DNA of 49,532 bases from Porphyromonadaceae bacterium UBA7555 (GTDB taxonomy: Bacteria > Bacteroidota > Bacteroidia > Bacteroidales > Muribaculaceae). The position numbers and the translations under genes are program-made. The stretch lies in NCBI GenBank assembly GCA_002478045.1, contig DLLT01000031.1:1-49532 (forward strand), read 5' to 3'. The notes under the pieces were generated by a model, which saw only the letters and a program-made list of their open reading frames with translations, did no database searches and was not told where the DNA came from. Shown in pieces: positions 16,801-24,884 of the stretch; positions within the stretch are counted from its first letter, which is position 1, and every line of letters starts with the position of its first letter.

Positions 16801-17898
16801 ATGAAAAAATTACTCAGCATCGCAGCCGCCGCACTGGCAGTAGCGGCATGTACCTCCGAACACGATGGCTGGACACTCAAAGGCGACATCAAAGACGGTG
16901 TCGGCAAGACCGTGTATATCGAAGGCTCAACCATCGGCAATTGGTACCTCATCGACTCAGTATCCATAGGCGAAGACGGCACCTTTGACTACACAGCCCA
17001 AAAAGCAGATTCGTTGCCCACCATATACCGCATACGTCTTGCCGATAAATACATATACTTCCCGGTTCAAGGCAAACAAGTCCTCACACTCAAAGCCAAC
17101 GCCAAGTCCTTTGACCGCGGTTTTGATATCTCAGGCTCGCCTCTTGCAACCGAGTTCACTTCCGTAGACCGATTGATCAACAAATACATAGACTCGTTGG
17201 GAAGCGAAGCCGCACGCAACGACAAGAACCTCAAGACCGAGCTTATGCTTATGGTCAATAAAGACACTACCTGCCTGACATCATACTATATTGTAGGCAA
17301 GTTTATCGACAAACGACCGCTGCTCAACCTTTCGGATAGAGCCGACCTTCGTATCCTCGGCAATGCCGCAAACAACTACAAGCGTCTACACCCCGATGAC
17401 CCGCGCGGCAAAGACCTCGAACAACGTTACTTGGCCGCACGACGTGCACTGCCCTCCTCGGGCCGAGCTATGGAAGCCCAAATGGCATCCAAACCGGATA
17501 TCGCAATTGCACGTTACGACATCAACGGTACACTGCGCAACTTCAATGACTACTGCGGCAAAGGCGTCACCGTGCTCAACTTTGTACGCTACGACCACAA
17601 GAATTCTCCGGCCAACACCGTAGCGCTCAACGAAGTATACACCAAATACAAAAACGCCGGGCTGAAAATATATCAGATATCCTTCGATCCGGACGAAATG
17701 AACTGGAGACGCTCGGCCGCCAATATGCCCTGGACTTCGGTATGGAACTCACCCACCGAAGGATACGACATCCTGTTGGCATACAACGTCAACCCCGACG
17801 GCGGTCCCGTAAGTTTCATCTTCGACCGCAACGGCGACCTGGTGCTCCGCGTAGCCGATGCACGCGACCTGCCCGCCGCTTTGGCTCGCTACTTCTGA
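16801..17898 (+). CDS. Lipoprotein with DUF4369 and thioredoxin-like domains, lacking the CxxC motif
   Basis: The 365-residue product has a lipoprotein signal with lipobox AVAAC (Cys17), so it is likely anchored to a membrane facing the periplasm. Residues about 24-115 resemble DUF4369, the N-terminal domain of many Bacteroidales thiol-disulfide proteins. The C-terminal part (about 233-365) follows the TlpA/AhpC thioredoxin fold: VTVLNFVRYDHKNSPANTVA, then LKIYQISFDPDEMNW and PVSFIFDRNGDLV. Where WCxxC should stand, the protein has YDHKNSPA, and no cysteine is near. It therefore should not act as a classical disulfide oxidoreductase. A strong hairpin follows. Confidence 0.85.
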   Translation: MKKLLSIAAAALAVAACTSEHDGWTLKGDIKDGVGKTVYIEGSTIGNWYLIDSVSIGEDGTFDYTAQKADSLPTIYRIRLADKYIYFPVQGKQVLTLKANAKSFDRGFDISGSPLATEFTSVDRLINKYIDSLGSEAARNDKNLKTELMLMVNKDTTCLTSYYIVGKFIDKRPLLNLSDRADLRILGNAANNYKRLHPDDPRGKDLEQRYLAARRALPSSGRAMEAQMASKPDIAIARYDINGTLRNFNDYCGKGVTVLNFVRYDHKNSPANTVALNEVYTKYKNAGLKIYQISFDPDEMNWRRSAANMPWTSVWNSPTEGYDILLAYNVNPDGGPVSFIFDRNGDLVLRVADARDLPAALARYF

Positions 17899-17948
17899 TG
17901 CACGACAGCGCGTAAAGCAGCAACCGCCTTACAGCGCAAAGTCATATG

Positions 17949-17985
17949 ATTCGCCGCAAGAATATACCCGATTCTTGTGGCGAAT
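17949..17985 (+). terminator. Terminator after the thioredoxin-fold lipoprotein gene
   Basis: ATTCGCCGCAAGAAT (17949-17963) pairs with ATTCTTGTGGCGAAT (17971-17985), a 15-bp stem with one wobble and a 7-base loop. Confidence 0.85.
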
Positions 17986-18062
17986 TACATTAAACTATAA
18001 ACGATTAAGTTCAAACGTGCACAACGTATAAGCAGCAAAAGCAGCACCGAGCACAATTTAGA

Positions 18063-18094
18063 TTTGTGTATTCGACAAAAGTATTGTACCTTTG
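18063..18094 (+). promoter_or_regulatory. Promoter for metK
   Basis: TTTG at 18063-18066 and TACCTTTG at 18087-18094 have a 20-base spacer. Transcription would start near 18101, leaving a leader of about 255 bases before metK. Confidence 0.8.
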
Positions 18095-18161
18095 CAATCC
18101 GAAAAGGCGCATAGCGTCTTCCACAGTGGACAAATTTGGCTGCTTGCAACCACTAAAAAAA

Positions 18162-18233
18162 ATGCTAAAAAACAACCCTAAAGGAGTGTTGATCACTACG
18201 GCACGCCACAAGGGAAAACCACATAGCATTTAA
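18162..18233 (+). CDS. Possible 23-residue leader ORF upstream of metK
   Basis: The frame reads MLKNNPKGVLITTARHKGKP plus three residues and a TAA. It lies inside the metK leader, 60 bases after the expected transcription start, and ends 123 bases before metK. Its first nine residues recall the opening of Bacteroidetes POT-family peptide transporters (ML/MF-KNHPKGL in my memory of the family), but the similarity stops there. It could be a leader peptide, a remnant of a deleted gene or chance. Confidence 0.3.
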   Translation: MLKNNPKGVLITTARHKGKPHSI

Positions 18234-18356
18234 CATTGCACCCAAATGGGCAGCCCGAACATCCGCATGGAGACCTTCGCGCTGTCCACGTTTTTTTGTG
18301 CCATAGTGCAAACGAAAACGATCCTTAATGGCATACACAATCTAACCCACATAAAA

Positions 18357-19664
18357 ATGAAGCAATTATTCACATCCGAATCCGTATCCGAAGGGCATCC
18401 AGACAAGGTTGCCGACCAAATATCCGATGCCATCGTTGATGAATTCTTGGCCAGAGATCCCCGCAGCAAAGTAGCCTGCGAAACCCTCGTCACCACCGGC
18501 CAAGTTATCATTGCCGGCGAGGTCAACAGCGAGGCATACATCGACTTGGCCGGCACCGCACGCAACGTCATCGACCAAATAGGTTATAACCGCGCCGAGC
18601 TGGGATTCGACGCCGGCAGCTGCGGTGTACTCGTTGCAGTACACGAACAAAGCCGCGATATCAACCGCGGCGTGGTGCGCCAAGCCCCCGAAGAGCAAGG
18701 CGCCGGCGACCAGGGCATGATGTTCGGCTACGCATGCAACGAAACGCCTCTATACATTCCGCTAAGCCTCGCACTGAGTCACGCATTGGTGCGCGCCCTT
18801 GCCGAGATACGTCGCGAAGGCCGCCAAATGACATACCTGCGCCCCGACTCGAAAAGCCAAGTAACCGTAGAGTATGACGAAAACGGCAAATTGGTACGCG
18901 TACACACCATAGTGATTTCGACGCAGCACGACGAGTTCATCGTCCCCGACCTCACAGGACTGACACCCGAACAAGCCAAAGAACGCCAAGACGCAGCCGA
19001 TGCCGAGATGTGTGCCGTCATCGCCGCCGATGTCCGCGACATACTCATACCGCGCGTACGTCAATCCATGCCCGAAGAACTGCGCCACTTCCTGGACGAG
19101 GAATATACACTCTACGTCAATCCCACCGGCAAGTTCGTCGTCGGAGGGCCCAACGGCGATACCGGCCTCACCGGACGCAAAATTATCGTCGACACCTACG
19201 GAGGCCACGGCGCACACGGCGGCGGTGCCTTCTCCGGCAAAGACCCCAGCAAGGTGGACCGCTCGGCTGCATACGCCGCGCGCCACATTGCCAAGAATCT
19301 CGTAGCCGCCGGAGTGGCCGACCGCGCTCTTGTACAAGTAGCTTACGCCATCGGCGTGGCCGAGCCCGTCAGCGTATGCGTCAACACCTACGGCACCGCA
19401 CATATCAACCTTTCGGACGCACAGATCGGCGATATCGTAGCCAAAATCTTTGACCTGACACCGCATGCCATCGAAAAAGAGCTCAAGCTGCGCCAGCCCA
19501 TATATCGTGAGACAGCTTCGTACGGACACATGGGACGTATTCCGCGCACTGTCACCAAGACATTCACCAATGACCACGGTGAGAAATTCAATCGCGAAGT
19601 TGAGCTGTTCACCTGGGAAAAGACCGACCGCGTAGACGATGTACGTCGCGCCTTCACCATTTAA
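18357..19664 (+). CDS. metK: S-adenosylmethionine synthetase
   Basis: The 435-residue enzyme makes S-adenosylmethionine from methionine and ATP. The N-terminus MKQLFTSESVSEGHPDKVAD is the family opening, which fixes the start at 18357 rather than the upstream ATG at 18246. The signature GAGDQGMMFGYA and the phosphate-binding GGGAFSGKDPSKVDRSAAY are intact. An insertion of about 35 residues (EQAKERQDAADAEMCAVIAA region) fits the longer Bacteroidetes form. It has its own promoter and stands alone between non-coding regions. Confidence 0.97.
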   Translation: MKQLFTSESVSEGHPDKVADQISDAIVDEFLARDPRSKVACETLVTTGQVIIAGEVNSEAYIDLAGTARNVIDQIGYNRAELGFDAGSCGVLVAVHEQSRDINRGVVRQAPEEQGAGDQGMMFGYACNETPLYIPLSLALSHALVRALAEIRREGRQMTYLRPDSKSQVTVEYDENGKLVRVHTIVISTQHDEFIVPDLTGLTPEQAKERQDAADAEMCAVIAADVRDILIPRVRQSMPEELRHFLDEEYTLYVNPTGKFVVGGPNGDTGLTGRKIIVDTYGGHGAHGGGAFSGKDPSKVDRSAAYAARHIAKNLVAAGVADRALVQVAYAIGVAEPVSVCVNTYGTAHINLSDAQIGDIVAKIFDLTPHAIEKELKLRQPIYRETASYGHMGRIPRTVTKTFTNDHGEKFNREVELFTWEKTDRVDDVRRAFTI

Positions 19665-19683
19665 GAGACCGGCTCGGGGCACA

Positions 19684-19710
19684 AAATAGCCGTAGATGCC
19701 TATTTTTTTA
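19684..19710 (+). terminator. Probable metK terminator
   Basis: AAAATAG (19684-19690) can pair with CTATTTT (19701-19707), followed directly by more T. The stem is AT-rich and short, but the T-run and the position 20 bases after the stop support it. Confidence 0.5.
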
Positions 19711-19730
19711 GTCTCAGATTAGTCTCAGAC
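19711..19730. repeat. Two 9-bp direct repeats
   Basis: AGTCTCAGA occurs at 19711-19719 and again at 19722-19730, an 11-base period. It may be a protein-binding site or a recombination scar. Confidence 0.4.
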
Positions 19731-19776
19731 AAATTATTTAGGTTTTAGCGGCATTTACTTTTGATGCCCCAAAAGT

Positions 19777-19820
19777 ATTACAACACAGGGAGACACTTCG
19801 ATGCCTTCCTGTGTTGTAAT
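19777..19820. repeat. 13-bp inverted repeat with 18-base loop
   Basis: ATTACAACACAGG (19777-19789) pairs perfectly with CCTGTGTTGTAAT (19808-19820). It has no T-run and lies after the likely metK terminator, so its role is unclear: RNA stability element, regulator site or small mobile-element relic. Confidence 0.6.
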
Positions 19821-19962
19821 CTAAGAGCATCTTTCCGAAAGCATCCGACCGCTTCGGCTCGCAAATTGCTTACAGAAATCACGAAACAATCGTCCTAAAA
19901 AAACACTCAAGCACGGCAACCGACAGCATTCCAAGGCAGATACACTAAAATACTAATAGATT

Positions 19963-20136
19963 ATGGCAAAAAGATCGACACCAATTCCGGGACTATCATT
20001 CTCGTGGAAACGCGCCCTCGGCATCAGCAGACTGCGACAAAACATCGCACGCAGAACCGGCATCCCCACCACACGCTCCGGCATCGAGCGCAAAATCGGT
20101 GGAGGCATTATTTCTTGGCTCTTTGGGAAGAAGTAA
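19963..20136 (+). CDS. Small basic protein of unknown function (57 residues)
   Basis: The frame opens MAKRSTPIPGLSFSWKRALG and ends SWLFGKK-stop. It is rich in Arg/Lys with no acidic cluster, and has regularly spaced motifs: PGLSFSWKRALGIS, RRTGIPTTRSG and IERKIGGGI. The composition is unlike random translation of the region, and the frame ends exactly at a long hairpin (20137-20180), as real genes here do. I believe similar short proteins occur in other Bacteroidales genomes, but I cannot name the family. A basic, compact protein like this could bind nucleic acid or ribosomes; that is inference. No clear promoter box was found, although TACTTTTG occurs at 19756-19763. Confidence 0.7.
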   Translation: MAKRSTPIPGLSFSWKRALGISRLRQNIARRTGIPTTRSGIERKIGGGIISWLFGKK

Positions 20137-20180
20137 TGCACAAAAACGTTGTTTCGACCAGGAAACGACGTTTTTGTGCA
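20137..20180 (+). terminator. Strong hairpin terminator after the 57-residue protein gene
   Basis: An 18-bp stem begins TGCACAAAAACG and closes CGTTTTTGTGCA, with one G-T wobble and an 8-base loop (CGACCAGG). It abuts the stop codon directly. The outer arms nearly repeat those of the secDF terminator. Confidence 0.9.
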
Positions 20181-20188
20181 TCAGGGGC

Positions 20189-20219
20189 TTGGCCGATTTG
20201 CGAAAAAACACTAACTTTG
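20189..20219 (+). promoter_or_regulatory. Promoter for the PpiD-like foldase
   Basis: TTG at 20189-20191 and TAACTTTG at 20212-20219 have a 20-base spacer. The start codon lies about 97 bases downstream. Confidence 0.75.
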
Positions 20220-20316
20220 TACGCTTATTGCACGTCGGCACTGACGGCGTGTACATGTTGACATCAAGTCAGCATTCTAATAATCAGAAAATTAAAACTT
20301 AACTATACCAACATCA

Positions 20317-22536
20317 ATGGCAACATTAGAGAAAATCAGAAGCAAATCGGTGATGCTATTCACCATCATCATTGTTGCGCTTTTAGCATTTATCCTCGGA
20401 GACTTCTTCACCTCCGGCCGCTCGTTCTTCGGCGTAGGCGACAAAGTAGCTACGGCCAACGGCGCCACAGTCAAGTATAATGACTACCAAGCCAAACAGC
20501 AGGAATTTGACGATATGCTCAAAGGCCAAGACCAGAGCATCAATCCTGACGACCGCAGCGAGCAAGTCATCCAAACCCTGCTTATGCAAGGCCTCTTGGA
20601 CGAGGAATACGACCGCATGGGTATTACCGTAACCGACAACGAATTGTCTTCCGTAATGCTGGGCAACGGCCAGCAAAGCGTCTATGTTTTGTACCAACTG
20701 TCACAGAACGCCGGCATCAATCCCCAAAACCTTATGCAAGCCGGCATCACCGATGCCAAGACATTCTATGACGCAATGAACAATCCCGCCAAGTATCAAC
20801 TTGACGCCGAATTGTCCGCAGCATTCAAAAACGCTTGGATCAAGACCGAAAACGACATCATCGAAGGTCTCAAGGCCAATGCGTATATGTCCCTCGCCTA
20901 CGGCCTGTTCACAGCCAGCAAGGTAGACGCACGCGCCACCTATAACGACCGCTCCGTGACCTCAACTTTCAACTACGTCACCAAGCAGTATACCGCCGTA
21001 TCCGATGCCGAAGCCGAGAAGGCCATCACCGATGCCGACTACGAGAAGGTATACAACGAGCGCAAGAGCGCCTTCAAACTTGACGAAGCAAAACGTCTGA
21101 TATCGTATATCGTCGTAGACCTGGCACCCTCCGCAAAAGACCAGGCCGACGCCATCAACGAAGTCAACGCCCTCTACAACGAACTCCAGACTTCCGAAGG
21201 AATCGATGCCGTCAATCAGCACAGCAATTTCGAAAAAACAACGGCCAAATACACCGCCGACAAACTCGGACAGGATCCCATCCTGCGTATGCTCGCCAAT
21301 GACAGCGTGCCCATGTCCGTCGGAACGGTACGCAACCTCGGCAACCAGAACGGCAAGCTCTATTTGGCCAAGGTGCTTGACAAGACTACCGGTGTGGACG
21401 ACGTAACCTTCAGCGTAATGCCCCTGCCCGAGAAGAAAGAACAAGCCGACTCACTGATGAGCCTGCTCAACACCGCAACCTTCGACTCGATTACACGCCT
21501 CAACCAAGGCAACGTCGGCCTCCAGACCTCGCTGATCACGCCCAATCCGCAGATGCCTCTGCCCGAGAAGATGTACAAAGCGCTTGAGCAGCAGGCCGTC
21601 AACAACGTATTCGTATTCACCGATACCGTCAAGACCGCAAACGAGAAAGGTCAGGAAACATCCAAGGCCATAAGCTACGCAATGCTTATCACCAAGCGTT
21701 CCGAACCCGTCACCGTATACGACATCGCCACAATCGACTACGAGATCGTACCCTCGCAAGCCACAATCTCCGAGCTTACGCAGAACTTCCACAACTACGT
21801 AGCCACCAACGGCACAGCCGAATCCTTCGGCAAGAACGCCGAGAAGGCCGGATACACCGTATACAAAGCTATGGTAGGCGCCAGCAGCCCCATCGGCGAC
21901 CTCGCTCCCGGCTCAATGTCCACCGTCAAATGGGCTATGGGCGCCGACAAGGGCGATGTTTCCAAGGTTTACAACTGCACCAAGGTTGCTCGCCAGAATG
22001 GGTCCAACGAATACATGCTTGCCGTAGCTATCGATGAAGTATTTGACAACGACTATATGCCCGTGACCTCACAGTACGTCAAGGACAGCCTCAAGCCGCT
22101 CGTAATTCGCGACAAAAAAGCCGCCATCCTTGCAGCTCAGGCCAAGAATGCCAAGACGCTCAATGCCGCCGCCACCAACCTCGGTGTCAAAGTAGCAGAT
22201 CAGCCCGGCACAAGCACCTTCGGTGACGACTTCGTAACCGGTATCGGCTTCGGCGAAGGAAACATCCAAGGCGCTATCGCAGCCGCCAAGCCCGGTACAC
22301 TCGTAGGCCCCGTAGAAGGCAACACCGGTATATACTACTTCGTAGTTTCCGCTAACAAGAACGCCGGCCGCCCCTACAACTACCTCGAATCGGCCAACAT
22401 CTTTATGGGCTCTGCTGCAGCACCCATCTACATGATTGACAATCAGGGTCGTCCTGCAGGTCTGTCGCTGCTCACTCTCGTAGGCAATAACAAGATTAAG
22501 AACAACATCCTCGAGTTCACTGCCGAAGACAAATAA
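20317..22536 (+). CDS. PpiD/SurA-type membrane-anchored peptidyl-prolyl isomerase
   Basis: The 739-residue product has an N-terminal anchor (about residues 12-30, VMLFTIIIVALLAFILGDFF) preceded by a short cytoplasmic tail. A SurA_N/PpiD-like helical domain follows (TVKYNDYQAKQQEFDDMLKG and onward). One or two parvulin-like segments follow, for example PMSVGTVRNLGNQNGKLYLA near residue 330. The C-terminal part (GTLVGPVEGNTGIYYFVVSA) resembles a second isomerase-like domain. Such proteins assist folding of secreted proteins as they leave the Sec channel. It is a single-gene unit with a promoter and a terminator (22608-22639). Activity of the parvulin domains cannot be judged by eye. Confidence 0.88.
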   Translation: MATLEKIRSKSVMLFTIIIVALLAFILGDFFTSGRSFFGVGDKVATANGATVKYNDYQAKQQEFDDMLKGQDQSINPDDRSEQVIQTLLMQGLLDEEYDRMGITVTDNELSSVMLGNGQQSVYVLYQLSQNAGINPQNLMQAGITDAKTFYDAMNNPAKYQLDAELSAAFKNAWIKTENDIIEGLKANAYMSLAYGLFTASKVDARATYNDRSVTSTFNYVTKQYTAVSDAEAEKAITDADYEKVYNERKSAFKLDEAKRLISYIVVDLAPSAKDQADAINEVNALYNELQTSEGIDAVNQHSNFEKTTAKYTADKLGQDPILRMLANDSVPMSVGTVRNLGNQNGKLYLAKVLDKTTGVDDVTFSVMPLPEKKEQADSLMSLLNTATFDSITRLNQGNVGLQTSLITPNPQMPLPEKMYKALEQQAVNNVFVFTDTVKTANEKGQETSKAISYAMLITKRSEPVTVYDIATIDYEIVPSQATISELTQNFHNYVATNGTAESFGKNAEKAGYTVYKAMVGASSPIGDLAPGSMSTVKWAMGADKGDVSKVYNCTKVARQNGSNEYMLAVAIDEVFDNDYMPVTSQYVKDSLKPLVIRDKKAAILAAQAKNAKTLNAAATNLGVKVADQPGTSTFGDDFVTGIGFGEGNIQGAIAAAKPGTLVGPVEGNTGIYYFVVSANKNAGRPYNYLESANIFMGSAAAPIYMIDNQGRPAGLSLLTLVGNNKIKNNILEFTAEDK

Positions 22537-22607
22537 TCCGGCACTACTCGCCTTACCGAATTGGTCGCGGCCACGGCCGGACAGACTCCAATCTATTCCG
22601 ACATAAC

Positions 22608-22639
22608 AAGCGGCCGATGCCACAAGACATCGGCCGCTT
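22608..22639 (+). terminator. Terminator after the PpiD-like gene
   Basis: AAGCGGCCGATG (22608-22619) pairs perfectly with CATCGGCCGCTT (22628-22639), a 12-bp stem with an 8-base loop. Confidence 0.85.
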
Positions 22640-22786
22640 GCCGTAAAGGCAAATGCCTGAGCGGACAAGACTCACGACCGCACACATCACCCAAACATCA
22701 GTGATGCTCAGGCTCAACATAATATGCCACTGCAGCGCACTATTAGCAGCCTCTCGCCATACGCACCGAGCCATATACACAAGAGA

Positions 22787-24787
22787 ATGACAGCACAACA
22801 GAACACCGATGACATCATCGAAAAGACCGCAACCGACCACGAGGCTTCAACCGTACCCGAAACCGTGGCCTCGACCAAAACCTTTGCAGACTTAGGCATA
22901 CGCGCCGACCTGCTGCAAGGCATAAGCGAGTTGGGGTTTGAACGTCCCATGCCCATTCAGGAGCAAGTGATACCATATCTGCTGGACAGCGACCGCGATG
23001 TCGTAGGCCTTGCGCAGACCGGCACGGGCAAGACCGCCGCTTTCGGCCTGCCGCTGATACAGCGCGTTGACACAACCAAACGCCGTCCGCAAGCACTAAT
23101 CCTGGCACCCACGCGCGAATTATGCCTCCAGATAGCTTCAGACTTAGCCGATTACGCCAAGCATATCCCCTCAATCGAGATATTGCCGGTATATGGCGGC
23201 AGCAGCATCCAAAGCCAAATCAAGGCTTTACGTGCCGGTGGGATACAAATCATCGTAGCCACTCCGGGACGACTGCTTGACCTGATCGACCGAGGAGTGG
23301 TACATTTGGACAATGTCCATACTGTGGTGCTCGATGAAGCCGACGAAATGCTCAATATGGGATTTATCGACAGCATCAACGACATACTCGACCATGTACC
23401 CGACAATCGCAAAATGCTGCTATTCTCAGCTACTATGCCCAACGAGGTGGCCAAGATTGCACGATGCTTTATGCACGACCCCGTCGAGATCGTCGTCGGA
23501 CATCGCAACCAAGGAGCAGAGAACGTCCGCCACGTGTATTATATGGTTGCAGCCAAGGACAAATACTTAGCACTTAAACGTATAGCTGATGATTGCCCCA
23601 ATATCTACGCCATAGTATTTTGTCGCACACGCTCGGAGACACAGGAAATTGCCGACCACCTTATCTCGGACGGATACAATGCAGACTCGCTGCATGGCGA
23701 TCTCTCGCAACAGCAACGCGACATAGTCATGAAGAAATTCCGAGAGGGACATATCTCCATCCTCGTAGCCACGGATGTGGCCGCACGCGGGCTCGATGTA
23801 GATGACTTGACGCATGTCATTAATTTCGGCCTGCCCGATGACACAGCCGTGTACACCCATCGCTCGGGACGCACCGGACGCGCCGGCAAAACCGGCATTT
23901 CAGTAGCCATAATACATACGCGCGAACAAGGACGTCTGCGCCAAATCGAACGGTCCATAGGCAAGAAATTCGAGCATTGCAATGTACCGTCGCCGCAACA
24001 CATTATCGAAAAGCAACTTTATAACCTCGCCGACCGGCTCGAGAAAGTCAAGGTCGATGACAGCGAAATAGAAAAATACCTTCCCGGCATCTCCAAGAAG
24101 CTGTCCTGGCTGTCGGGCGAAGACTTGCTGAAACGCGTACTATCGCTCGAATTCAACCGCTTACTTGATTACTACAAGGACGCTCGCGACATCGATGTGC
24201 CCGACACCAAGGAAGGTCGGCGAGCCAAGAAAGACAACGAACGTCCGCGCCGCGAACGCGCATTTGCCGACAACGGCGAACGCCCAGTCTCCGATGCCGA
24301 TAAAGACCGACGCACCGCCGACGCCGGTATGGCACGAATATACGTCAACGCCGGGAAAGCCCAGGGCTTCTATGCCGGCAACCTCATCACAATGATCAAC
24401 CGCGGCACACGCGACCAACGTGTCGATGTAGGCCGTATCGACCTGCTCACCGATTACACACTCTTTGACGTAGCCGACAAGGATGCCGCCACCGTAGTCA
24501 AGGCGCTACGCGGTGCCGATTTCTTCGGGCAAGTGCTGTATAGCGAAGTGGCCGAAGCAGACAAAGATTACGCCGATGCCTCCAGGCGCAAGACCGCGCG
24601 CAAAAAACGCGACAGCCGCGACGACCGCGCCAAACGTGACCGCGAGTTCAATTCAAAAGGCCGTGAATTCAGGTCAAAGGACAAATACGCCAAGGACAAT
24701 GACCTCAAGGCCAAAGGGCGCAAAGACAAGAAAGACCGCGAAGGCTCCTATGAAGGTGGATTAAAGAAGAAGCACAAGCGCAAATAG
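22787..24787 (+). CDS. DEAD-box RNA helicase with DbpA-type RNA-binding domain and basic tail
   Basis: The 666-residue helicase has the Q-motif MPIQEQ, AQTGTGKT (76-83), PTRELCLQI, TPGRLLDLIDRG, VLDEADEMLNMGF, SATMP, ATDVAARGLDVDD and HRSGRTGRAGKTG, so both RecA-like cores look active. About residues 512-590 match the DbpA/CsdA RNA-binding fold (ARIYVNAGKAQGFYAGNLIT). A Lys/Arg/Asp-rich tail of about 75 residues follows. The CsdA/DeaD type acts in ribosome assembly and RNA decay, often at low temperature. The start at 22787 is preferred over the in-frame ATG at 22724 because the extra 21 residues are not like the family, but this is not certain. Confidence 0.92.
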   Translation: MTAQQNTDDIIEKTATDHEASTVPETVASTKTFADLGIRADLLQGISELGFERPMPIQEQVIPYLLDSDRDVVGLAQTGTGKTAAFGLPLIQRVDTTKRRPQALILAPTRELCLQIASDLADYAKHIPSIEILPVYGGSSIQSQIKALRAGGIQIIVATPGRLLDLIDRGVVHLDNVHTVVLDEADEMLNMGFIDSINDILDHVPDNRKMLLFSATMPNEVAKIARCFMHDPVEIVVGHRNQGAENVRHVYYMVAAKDKYLALKRIADDCPNIYAIVFCRTRSETQEIADHLISDGYNADSLHGDLSQQQRDIVMKKFREGHISILVATDVAARGLDVDDLTHVINFGLPDDTAVYTHRSGRTGRAGKTGISVAIIHTREQGRLRQIERSIGKKFEHCNVPSPQHIIEKQLYNLADRLEKVKVDDSEIEKYLPGISKKLSWLSGEDLLKRVLSLEFNRLLDYYKDARDIDVPDTKEGRRAKKDNERPRRERAFADNGERPVSDADKDRRTADAGMARIYVNAGKAQGFYAGNLITMINRGTRDQRVDVGRIDLLTDYTLFDVADKDAATVVKALRGADFFGQVLYSEVAEADKDYADASRRKTARKKRDSRDDRAKRDREFNSKGREFRSKDKYAKDNDLKAKGRKDKKDREGSYEGGLKKKHKRK

Positions 24788-24884
24788 AAACCGACCGTCC
24801 TTATACCCCGGCCTACACTATCCGGTTCACAACATAGCTCGTAACTAAGAACATCTATCCTCATACATCTATCCTCTTAATAAT

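Larger units (their letters stand above)
17899..18356. other. Intergenic region before metK
   Basis: These 458 bases hold the terminator at 17949-17985, a consensus promoter at 18063-18094 and a 23-codon frame at 18162-18233. The following 120 bases have no recognisable riboswitch: I looked for SAM-I, SAM-II and SAM-III core motifs by eye and saw none. Confidence 0.55.
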
